A stretch of 56,513 bases of DNA, taken from contig CALEHW010000044.1 in the NCBI GenBank assembly GCA_937877715.1, forward strand, positions 1 through 56,513. The letters are read 5' to 3'. Shown here piece after piece: positions 50,064 to 56,513 of the stretch. Positions within the stretch are counted from its first letter, which is position 1; each line of letters starts with the position of its first letter. This stretch comes from an uncultured Methylophaga sp. GTDB lineage: Bacteria; Pseudomonadota; Gammaproteobacteria; GCF-002020875. Both the position numbers and the translations under genes were made by a program. The notes under the pieces are model-generated. The model was not told the origin of the DNA and did no database searches. It saw only the letters and a program-made list of their open reading frames with translations.

Positions 50064-51515
50064 TTGATGACTGGAAACAGTGGAATGAGTGAGCATGTTG
50101 AAAAAAAGATGGACCATCTGTACCTGCAACAGATGATGACAGAGACAACATCCAATCTTGCTGTAGTAATTCTGGCGGCTGGCCAGGGGACCAGGATGTG
50201 CTCCGCACTACCCAAGGTACTTCACACTCTGGCAGGGAAACCACTGCTTGAACATGTGGTGTGCTATGCAGAGAGTCTGGATCCTGGCTCCATCCATGTG
50301 GTTTATGGCCACGGAGGAGAGCAGGTAAGAGAGCGTCTCTCCCATCTTCAGGTCAACTGGGTGTTACAGGAGCAGCAGCTGGGCACAGGCCATGCAGTTG
50401 AACAGGCGCTGCCACAGATCGGCACTGACCAGACGGTCCTTGTTCTATATGGGGATGTTCCTCTGGTCAAGTCGGAGACGCTCCTCAATCTGTTGAATCG
50501 CAGTCGTGAGAGTGGTTTTTCGCTACTTACAGTTTCACTGGAGAGCCCCGCAGGTTACGGACGTATTGTGCGCAGTTCAGATGGACGGATGGCACGTATT
50601 GTGGAACAGAGGGATGCCTCTGTCGATGAGCTGGAGATCCGGGAGGTCAATACCGGCATTCTTGCTGTCTCTGGAGACAAACTCAAGGGCTGGATCGATG
50701 AACTGGAGAACGGCAATGCCCAAGGTGAGTTTTATCTGACCGACATTGTCGAGATGGCGGTAAGAGATGGGGTTGAGATCAAGACAGTCTCTGCGGCAAC
50801 AGCCAAGGAGGTGCAGGGGGTCAACGATCGACTACAGCTCTCCCAACTTGAGCGAGCCTACCAGAGAGATCAGGCGGAACAGCTAATGCTGGATGGAGTC
50901 ACTCTGCTTGATCCCGACCGTTTTGATCTGCGAGGCACCGCGAAGGCCGGGCAGGACGTGATAATAGATGTAAATGTGATTCTTCAGGGTGAAGTGATTC
51001 TGGGGGATAGGGTTGAGATTGGCGCCAACTGCCATATTCAGGATGCGACAATAGAAGAGGGCACAGTGATTCTACCCAACTCTGTTATTGACTCGGCAGA
51101 AATTGGGCCTAGCTGCAGAATTGGCCCTTTTGCAAGAATCCGCCCTGGAACCAAATTGACCGCGTCAGCTCATGTTGGAAATTTTGTAGAGCTGAAGAAT
51201 TCCCAGGTTGCCGAGGGCTCCAAAATCAATCACCTCTCCTATGTGGGTGACAGCATAGTCGGCGCACGGGTCAACATCGGGGCCGGGGTCATCACCTGTA
51301 ACTATGATGGTGCCAATAAATATCGTACAGTTATCGGAGATGATGCCTTTGTGGGATCAGATACCCAGCTTGTTGCGCCGGTGGAGGTTGGGCGTGGTGC
51401 AACCATCGGAGCCGGGTCTACTATCGTCAAGGATGCCCCGGCAGATCAACTGACTCTAAGCCGCTCCAAACAGACCACCATCAAAGGGTGGAGGCGGCCA
51501 CAGAAAAAGAGCTGA
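50064..51515 (+). CDS. glmU: Bifunctional UDP-GlcNAc pyrophosphorylase/glucosamine-1-phosphate acetyltransferase
   Basis: GlmU makes UDP-N-acetylglucosamine for murein and lipopolysaccharide. The uridylyltransferase motif AVVILAAGQGTRMCSALPKV is followed by the left-handed beta-helix acetyltransferase with its hexapeptide repeats and GAGVITCNYDGANKYRT. The frame gives 483 residues, but E. coli GlmU (456) starts just before the nucleotide loop. The extra N-terminal 24 residues may not be translated: ATG codons at 50085, 50133 and 50136 are alternatives and none has a convincing ribosome-binding site. It follows the atp operon, as in many gammaproteobacteria. Confidence 0.95.
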   Translation: MMTGNSGMSEHVEKKMDHLYLQQMMTETTSNLAVVILAAGQGTRMCSALPKVLHTLAGKPLLEHVVCYAESLDPGSIHVVYGHGGEQVRERLSHLQVNWVLQEQQLGTGHAVEQALPQIGTDQTVLVLYGDVPLVKSETLLNLLNRSRESGFSLLTVSLESPAGYGRIVRSSDGRMARIVEQRDASVDELEIREVNTGILAVSGDKLKGWIDELENGNAQGEFYLTDIVEMAVRDGVEIKTVSAATAKEVQGVNDRLQLSQLERAYQRDQAEQLMLDGVTLLDPDRFDLRGTAKAGQDVIIDVNVILQGEVILGDRVEIGANCHIQDATIEEGTVILPNSVIDSAEIGPSCRIGPFARIRPGTKLTASAHVGNFVELKNSQVAEGSKINHLSYVGDSIVGARVNIGAGVITCNYDGANKYRTVIGDDAFVGSDTQLVAPVEVGRGATIGAGSTIVKDAPADQLTLSRSKQTTIKGWRRPQKKS

Positions 51516-51552
51516 TGGCGCTGTCCTCTATATTCTCCAGCGGTTGTCTGGA

Positions 51553-52104
51553 TTAATCGGGGAACGCTGGAAGAAAGAGCTCATTGACCAGCAGAGGGTC
51601 ACCATCAATACGGTAGAGAATCCGTCTGCCCCACAGTGAGTCAGGTTTTTTCTCAATCCCGGAAATTGCCTCCCGAAACAGCTGGTGGTGGCTATGAAAG
51701 CGGGCATACTCTACATTTGTCCGTTCCATTACTCTGGATGCGTGTAAAACCGCACCAAGTGAACGATTCCCCAGCCGAGTCAGTCGACGCAGAGATCTGT
51801 TGAGTGCATAGTGAGGGATTATCGTATGGGCAAAAACCCATGGATATTCCCCGCAGCGCAACAGTACAGAGCGTGCATTGGCGGTTTCACCGACCCGAAG
51901 CCCCAGTCGCTGGCGCTCACTATGGCTGATGGTGGAGTATCTCTGTATCAACACCTCTACCCGGAATTTACCATTACAGGAATTCACAATCTTTCTGGTC
52001 AGTGAACTGGAGTCGAGCAGATGGTTACGGATTGAGCGCGATGGCTGCAGTAGAGATAGCTGTCTCTCATTGACCCATTGTGGTTCATTGGTGGGAAAAC
52101 TCAT
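51553..52104 (-). CDS. ubiC: Chorismate lyase UbiC
   Basis: UbiC cleaves chorismate to 4-hydroxybenzoate and pyruvate, the first step of ubiquinone synthesis. From the ATG at 52104 the product has 183 residues. The pattern RQLSLLQPSRSIRNHLLDSS, VLLRCGEYPWVFAHTIIP, NRSLGAVLHA and the C-terminal WGRRILYRIDGDPLLVNELF-LP is that of UbiC. A frame open to 52122 adds six residues. It is divergent from the PhoH gene and convergent with glmU. ubiA is not in the window. Confidence 0.88.
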   Translation of the reverse strand: MSFPTNEPQWVNERQLSLLQPSRSIRNHLLDSSSLTRKIVNSCNGKFRVEVLIQRYSTISHSERQRLGLRVGETANARSVLLRCGEYPWVFAHTIIPHYALNRSLRRLTRLGNRSLGAVLHASRVMERTNVEYARFHSHHQLFREAISGIEKKPDSLWGRRILYRIDGDPLLVNELFLPAFPD

Positions 52105-52261
52105 GGGAGTGATTATACGCATCCTCCACCGGCTCTGCCCTGTTTCGGTTGGGACCGGTTTTAATCGATGTGGGTATGAGAATTTGGTGGGAAAGCGCTA
52201 TGGGGCACGGTATGATCGAGACAGGCGTACGAGTCAAATCATGTGTAGGGAGAGCTGCTGA

Positions 52262-53671
52262 ATGATCAAAAAAGCGGATAGTGAAACGCGACTTTTTGTC
52301 CTTGATACCAATATTCTGATGCATGACCCAACGGCGTTGTTCCGTTTTCAGGAGCATGATGTCTATCTTCCAATGATTGTACTGGAGGAGCTGGATCGGG
52401 GGAAAAAAGGGGTCTCTGAGATTGCACGCAACGTGCGCCAGGTGAGCCGCTTTATCGATGAGCTGGTGGAGAGCAGCAGCCTGGAGCAGATCAAGCAAGG
52501 GGTCTCGTTGACTCCGCCAGGCACTCTCAGCAACCTCTCTGACCAATCATCCGGGCGCCTCTATTTTCAGACCTCAACCGACAGCGTCAAGCTGCCGGAA
52601 TCACTGCCTGGCAATACAGCAGACAACAGCATTCTGGCAACGGTGATGGCGCTGCAAAAGCAGGTCAAGGATGTGCGGCTGGTAACCCGCGACATCAATC
52701 TGCGAATCAAGGCATCCATTCTCGGAATCCACAGTGAGGACTATCGCAATGACAAGGTGCTGGATGATGTTGATCTGCTGCAGACTGGCTTTACGGAACT
52801 CTCTGCCGACTTCTGGGAGAGCCACGGCAAGGATCTGGAGAGCTGGCAGGAGGAGGGGCACTCCCTCTACCGTGTACAGGGAGAGGATGTCTCCGAATGG
52901 TTGGTTGGTGAGTTTCTGGCTGACCCCGAGGAGGAGAACAATGACTACATTGTGCGTGATATCGAGGGTGACAGCGCAGTCCTGGAGCGCATTCACAACT
53001 ACAGCTCAGAGAACAATACAGTCTGGGGCATACAGGCTCGCAATCGGGAGCAGAACTACGCCCTGAATCTGCTGATGGACCCGCAGTTTGATTTTGTCAC
53101 CCTGTTGGGGCCTGCAGGCACAGGAAAAACCCTGCTGGCACTGGCAGCCGGTCTGGAGCAGGTTCTGGAGCATGACATCTACAGTGAGATCATCATGACC
53201 CGTATCACCATTCCGTTGGGAGAGGATATAGGGTTTCTGCCCGGCACCGAAGAAGAGAAGATGACCCCATGGATGGGTGCCTTGATGGACAACCTGGAGG
53301 TACTCACCATGCATGACAAGAGCAGCCAGTTTGAGCGTGAGGCCACCCAGGAGTTGATCAACCATCGTATCAAGATTCGCTCCATGAACTTCATGCGTGG
53401 CCGAACCTTTATGAACCGTTATCTGATTATTGATGAGGCCCAGAATCTTACCTCCAAACAGATGAAGGCACTGGTAACCCGCGCCGGTCCCGGCACCAAG
53501 ATTGTCTGTATCGGAAACCTGGCACAGATCGACACACTCTATTTGACGGAGACCAGTTCAGGACTGACCTATGTTGTAGATCGCCTTAAGAGCTGGGCCC
53601 ATAGTGGTCACGTGACCCTGCAGCTTGGTGAGCGTTCACGGCTCTCTGATTACGCAATTACAGCGCTGTAA
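52262..53671 (+). CDS. PIN domain-PhoH-like ATPase
   Basis: This 469-residue protein fuses an N-terminal PIN nuclease domain (LFVLDTNILMHDPTALFRF with the first acidic residue, then ELDRGKKG, and a second acidic cluster near TRDINLRIKA) to a C-terminal PhoH ATPase. Walker A is GPAGTGKTLLALA and Walker B is RYLIIDEAQNLTSKQMK. Proteins of this PhoH2/YlaK type couple ATP-driven RNA unwinding to RNA cleavage in characterised cases. A cognate antitoxin-like partner upstream is not seen here, so it is probably a housekeeping form. The gene is divergent from ubiC. Confidence 0.88.
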   Translation: MIKKADSETRLFVLDTNILMHDPTALFRFQEHDVYLPMIVLEELDRGKKGVSEIARNVRQVSRFIDELVESSSLEQIKQGVSLTPPGTLSNLSDQSSGRLYFQTSTDSVKLPESLPGNTADNSILATVMALQKQVKDVRLVTRDINLRIKASILGIHSEDYRNDKVLDDVDLLQTGFTELSADFWESHGKDLESWQEEGHSLYRVQGEDVSEWLVGEFLADPEEENNDYIVRDIEGDSAVLERIHNYSSENNTVWGIQARNREQNYALNLLMDPQFDFVTLLGPAGTGKTLLALAAGLEQVLEHDIYSEIIMTRITIPLGEDIGFLPGTEEEKMTPWMGALMDNLEVLTMHDKSSQFEREATQELINHRIKIRSMNFMRGRTFMNRYLIIDEAQNLTSKQMKALVTRAGPGTKIVCIGNLAQIDTLYLTETSSGLTYVVDRLKSWAHSGHVTLQLGERSRLSDYAITAL

Positions 53672-53719
53672 TTGCATCATTTTAATTTTATAGCTATTCC
53701 TCTGGCTGGTTATTTAGGA

Positions 53720-53775
53720 AAGCTCTGAATAAGTCATCCCCGCGCAGGCGGGGATCCAGCAACTATTTGATAATT
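53720..53775. repeat. REP-like palindromic repeat
   Basis: In the gap between the convergent PhoH and prolyl isomerase genes lies TCCCCGC-GCAG-GCGGGGA (53737-53754), flanked by AAGTCA and TCCAGC. Elements with a TCATCCCCGC...GCGGGGATCCAG core are common interspersed palindromes in proteobacterial genomes. It can also act as a bidirectional terminator for both genes. Only one copy is in the window, so repetition across the genome is inferred. Confidence 0.55.
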
Positions 53776-53813
53776 AGATGACCGCTATTGGCGTTTTTCA
53801 GAGGTTTCTTAGT

Positions 53814-54839
53814 CTATCTCTCTCTGTGGAAGATATATATTCCATCAGGAAAATCCAGCGGATCACCAACCTGTCCTGGATGTAGTTTAAAAATGGAACT
53901 CATCAACTTGGGCAAGCGATGATTGTTCTCAATTTTTTGAGGCGGAATTTTCAGGGGCATATCTGAATATTTATCAATTAGACTGTTAAATGATATGCCT
54001 TTTGATCTGGCAAGACTGCTTAATCTGCTAGCAAACTCTATTGCTGAGGCACGATCAAGGTGATAGGTTTTTCCGTTATGTTCAGCGCCCTTGATCTCTG
54101 AATGACCAATAAAGATGAAGTCAAAAACTCCGCTGGCAGCATCCTGTTGATCCTTCTGAGGTATACGTGCAGGATCCAATTCCATCGTTTTTTCAGGCAG
54201 GCGTGAGAACATCAGATATTGTATGTCTGATTTTCTTTTTTCGGCCATTTTATGAGCATATTTTTCATTAAAATTTTCAGCTATTGCCCCAATTCTTCTG
54301 ATAGCCACTTTGTGTAATTTATCGTTGGCAACAATGTCATTCACCACTTCTAAGCCATCAATTACATGTCCAAAAATTGTATAGTTACCATCAAGCCATT
54401 CAGCACTTTTTCTGGTTATAAAAAACTGGCTTCCATTTGTGTTCGGACCTTTGTTGGCCATAGTTAGCATCCCTGACTGCAAATGACTTAGGCGCGGATC
54501 AATCTCATCAGCAAATATATAACCGGGATCACCAGTTCCACTATTTGTAGGGTCACCACTCTGTACCATAAAGTCACGCACCCGATGAAAACTTAGGTTG
54601 CTATAGAGCGGCCTTTTCACCATTTCATTTGTTGTTGGCTCTGTCCATGCTGTAGTCCCTTCAGCTAGGCCAATAAAGTTCATTACTGTCATTGGGGCGT
54701 TGCTAGGCAATAATTGAGCCGTGATTACTCCCTTTGATGTGTGAAACTCAGCATACAGTCCATCCTCTAATTTTATCCCTGCGTCAGCCATGAACGGTAA
54801 CAGAGAGGCGATTAAAAACAATATTCTTGAATGGTTCAT
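53814..54839 (-). CDS. Periplasmic cyclophilin-type prolyl isomerase with parvulin-like C-terminal domain
   Basis: The 341 residues begin with a signal peptide (RILFLIASLLPFMADA). A cyclophilin domain follows with FHRVRDFMVQSGDP (84-97, catalytic Arg86), MANKGPNTNGSQFFIT (127-142) and the Trp-containing substrate loop KSAEWLDG. The C-terminal part (about 225-341) has the parvulin rhythm: AIEFASRLSSLARSKGISFN, YSDMP and a closing LHPGQVGDPLDFPDGIYIFH. Such two-fold isomerase fusions are uncommon, and the second domain is judged by pattern only. It lies 83 bases downstream of an octaheme cytochrome gene, on the same strand, behind a terminator. It may help fold or assemble that periplasmic cytochrome. 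Confidence 0.82.
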   Translation of the reverse strand: MNHSRILFLIASLLPFMADAGIKLEDGLYAEFHTSKGVITAQLLPSNAPMTVMNFIGLAEGTTAWTEPTTNEMVKRPLYSNLSFHRVRDFMVQSGDPTNSGTGDPGYIFADEIDPRLSHLQSGMLTMANKGPNTNGSQFFITRKSAEWLDGNYTIFGHVIDGLEVVNDIVANDKLHKVAIRRIGAIAENFNEKYAHKMAEKRKSDIQYLMFSRLPEKTMELDPARIPQKDQQDAASGVFDFIFIGHSEIKGAEHNGKTYHLDRASAIEFASRLSSLARSKGISFNSLIDKYSDMPLKIPPQKIENNHRLPKLMSSIFKLHPGQVGDPLDFPDGIYIFHRER

Positions 54840-54852
54840 TTCTCTTCTTCCA

Positions 54853-54886
54853 TAAAAAACAGGGACAGACCATGGTCTGTCCCTGT
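54853..54886 (-). terminator. Terminator/attenuator between the octaheme cytochrome and the prolyl isomerase gene
   Basis: A perfect 28-base palindrome spans 54859-54886 with ACAGGGACAGACC in one arm and GGTCTGTCCCTGT in the other. On the minus strand it is followed by TTTTTT. It lies 36 bases after the cytochrome stop and 13 bases before the isomerase start. It should cut most transcripts, so the isomerase would be expressed by readthrough at a lower level. The isomerase has its own ribosome-binding site (GGAAGAAGAG). Confidence 0.85.
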
Positions 54887-54922
54887 GTGACTACTATCCC
54901 GGTAAATAATTTATTTTTTTAT

Positions 54923-56365
54923 TTAATGAGAGTTTTTGGCTTCATGTTCTGCGCGAAGCTGTCCTGCCTCCTCTAGGATATTATTTACCGCAGTATTTAG
55001 TGGAGCCCATCCATACCAGTGCATATAGTCATTACTTGCGTGGAATGCACCCTGGAAGGTGCGTTGCCTGTACTCAAGCATAATCAGGTATAGCTCCTGC
55101 TCAATATTGGTTTTGGCATCATAATATTGCAGCAGGTCTGGCGCATATTCCCATCCTTCAGGTTTTTGCAGAATACCATCTCTGTATAGCCCTTGCACAG
55201 CCTGAATGGCCTGTGCAAAACGGTGGTCAGCCTGCTGAATAGTGTCATCCGATGCCTTGAAGAAATCATTTACATATTGATTGCTATGGCATTCATTACA
55301 TGTCTTTTTCATGTCGCGACGTAGTTTGTTGAACTCGTCGGGGCCGCGTGCAGCACGCCCTTGAACCACAATTTCAACAAAGCGCTTAGTTGGCTGTAGG
55401 GATGCATCTAGTATACCGGCCGCCTGCAGGATAATGGCTCTGTCAAATGTCCACTGTGGATTATCATCCAAGTCATCAAAATGACCTGTTGGTAGTAATG
55501 CAGCAAGTTTGGTTAGTGGTTCCTTCAGGCTTGGTGCTACATCAATTAAAGCCAGCACATTATCCTTGGTAGGGATGCGTAGTCCAAGGAAGCCCCATGG
55601 GGTAGATACATTATGGTTGCCATCAACCATATGGCATGTCTGACATGTTGGGGCGCGTCCATCAGTATCGCCACCTTGATTTTCTATTCCCCAGATAACT
55701 CCGTGCTTGGAGGAAGTAAACATTTCCCATTGAGGGTGATCAAAGCCCATATGGCAGTTGGAGCATGCGCGTGGGTCGTTGGCCTCATCCTTACGGAAGG
55801 TATGTCGGGTATGGCATGCATCACATTGAGCGTTACCATAACGATACTCCGACTCCTCTTTGCCGCCATCATATTTTAACTCGGCATCCATATTACCCTG
55901 CGACACGCCAAGCAGTCCTTTTTTGCCAAGTTTGTGGCAGCCTGAACAGCCACGATATCCTTGACCAACAATTGATTTGGGTTGGTTGTGCCATGCAATT
56001 TGAGTTTTTTGTGCCATCCATGCAAGATTATGCTTTCCGGATCGATATTGTTTAAACTGTTTCTTGTGACATTCGCCGCAGACATCGGCAGTTGGCATCT
56101 CGGCCTTTGAATAGTCCGTGTTTGTAGTATGCCCCTCTCCATGGCAATCATGGCAGACAACTTCATCCTCTTGGTTGTGTGCATTGGCCATGGGGCTGTC
56201 AAGATGTTGTTTGACAATCCCGGGAGTCACGTTGTAGTGGCATCCAATGCACTTGGCATTCAGCATGCGGTCTTCGTCTTCGACATCTCTGCTGCTAGCA
56301 GAGGCTATGGCCGAAACAAATAGCAATAACAGCATGGTAGCTATATTTATGGTTTTATATTGCAT
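54923..56365 (-). CDS. Second octaheme c-type cytochrome, HAO family
   Basis: The ATG at 56365 follows GGAGG and gives 480 residues with a signal peptide (IATMLLLLFVSAIASA). Eight CxxCH motifs begin at residues 39, 71, 96, 140, 181, 201, 241 and 356. CDACHTRHTFRKDEANDPRA, MGFDHPQWEMFTSSKHG and the C-terminal NDYMHWYGWAPL (445-456) mark it as a paralogue of the cytochrome at 31197. It is not an MccA-type sulfite reductase because all eight motifs are ordinary CxxCH and none is CX15CH. Where the first paralogue has YAHWEGMYE, this one has YMHWYGWAP, so the second tyrosine is a tryptophan. Substrate is unknown. It has a sigma-70 type promoter and is followed by a periplasmic prolyl isomerase. 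Confidence 0.85.
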   Translation of the reverse strand: MQYKTINIATMLLLLFVSAIASASSRDVEDEDRMLNAKCIGCHYNVTPGIVKQHLDSPMANAHNQEDEVVCHDCHGEGHTTNTDYSKAEMPTADVCGECHKKQFKQYRSGKHNLAWMAQKTQIAWHNQPKSIVGQGYRGCSGCHKLGKKGLLGVSQGNMDAELKYDGGKEESEYRYGNAQCDACHTRHTFRKDEANDPRACSNCHMGFDHPQWEMFTSSKHGVIWGIENQGGDTDGRAPTCQTCHMVDGNHNVSTPWGFLGLRIPTKDNVLALIDVAPSLKEPLTKLAALLPTGHFDDLDDNPQWTFDRAIILQAAGILDASLQPTKRFVEIVVQGRAARGPDEFNKLRRDMKKTCNECHSNQYVNDFFKASDDTIQQADHRFAQAIQAVQGLYRDGILQKPEGWEYAPDLLQYYDAKTNIEQELYLIMLEYRQRTFQGAFHASNDYMHWYGWAPLNTAVNNILEEAGQLRAEHEAKNSH

Positions 56366-56445
56366 AGTTCATCCTCCAGAAACTATTAAGAATTAAAACT
56401 GTTTTCTGCAATTCCAAGCAGAATTCAGTCACGCATTAATGGCAT

Positions 56446-56474
56446 ATAATAAAAGAGATAAGAGTTATTGTCAA
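56446..56474 (-). promoter_or_regulatory. Sigma-70 type promoter of the second octaheme cytochrome
   Basis: On the minus strand a perfect TTGACA (56469-56474) is separated by 17 bases from TATTAT (56446-56451). Transcription would start near 56439, giving a leader of about 75 bases. This contrasts with the sigma-54 promoter of the paralogue at 31111. Confidence 0.78.
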
Positions 56475-56513
56475 AAGTGGTGTTCAGGGTCATCAGTCAG
56501 GCGGCCTTCTGGT

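Noticed and set aside
54923-56365. Octaheme cytochrome as an MccA-type sulfite reductase
   Set aside because: All eight heme motifs are ordinary CxxCH; the CX15CH motif of MccA is absent and the other motifs match HAO-type proteins.

Overview
The window looks like the replication-origin neighbourhood of a gammaproteobacterial chromosome. It has rpmH-rnpA-yidC-mnmE diverging from dnaA-dnaN-recF-gyrB, followed further along by mnmG-rsmG-parA-parB, the complete atpIBEFHAGDC operon and glmU. Base composition is moderate. Two stretches carrying multiheme cytochromes (about 30.0-34.8 kb and 53.8-56.4 kb) look more AT-rich by eye. I see no rRNA, tRNA, CRISPR array or intact insertion sequence.

Layout. 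(1) 1-945: the N-terminal part of a TonB-type protein, cut by the window edge, and a small secreted DUF2946-like protein. (2) 1166-10750, minus strand: nitrogen-control block glnE, an M23 peptidase, ntrC, ntrB and glnA, then tusA and a PP-loop ATPase. glnA has a sigma-54 promoter, upstream NtrC dyads and a hairpin at the transcript start. Another NtrC dyad sits between glnA and ntrBC. (3) 10913-19447: DUF6172, a U32 RNA-hydroxylase-like protein, a HI0933 flavoprotein, glyQS, a MazG-like hydrolase, gmhB and a PlsC-type acyltransferase. (4) 19458-29818: gyrB, recF, dnaN and dnaA on the minus strand; rpmH, rnpA, yidC and mnmE on the plus strand. DnaA boxes lie in both non-coding gaps beside dnaA. 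Two identical perfect parS palindromes lie inside recF, and the matching ParAB are encoded about 19 kb away. (5) 30018-34795, accessory: a soluble PDC/Cache-fold protein, an octaheme hydroxylamine-oxidoreductase (HAO) family cytochrome behind a sigma-54 promoter, and a fusion of nine c-hemes to a membrane cytochrome b. (6) 35016-37710: glnK-amtB behind a near-consensus sigma-54 promoter, a degraded ArsC-like fragment and mlaA. (7) 37800-51515: ydcF-like gene, mnmG, rsmG, parAB, the atp operon and glmU. (8) 51553-56365: ubiC, a PIN-PhoH ATPase, a cyclophilin-parvulin fusion and a second HAO-family octaheme cytochrome.

How the genes fit together. NtrB, NtrC, GlnK, AmtB, GlnE and GlnA form a complete ammonium-sensing and assimilation circuit, and three of its control regions are readable here. 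The first octaheme cytochrome also has a -24/-12 promoter. Its oxidation or reduction of small nitrogen compounds could therefore be controlled by a sigma-54 activator, possibly NtrC, and wired to the quinone pool through the adjacent c/b fusion. The second octaheme cytochrome has a sigma-70 type promoter and is followed by a terminator hairpin and a periplasmic prolyl isomerase. That arrangement recalls cytochrome-maturation partners such as the isomerase of the mcc sulfite-reductase operon. The substrates of both cytochromes cannot be read from the sequence.
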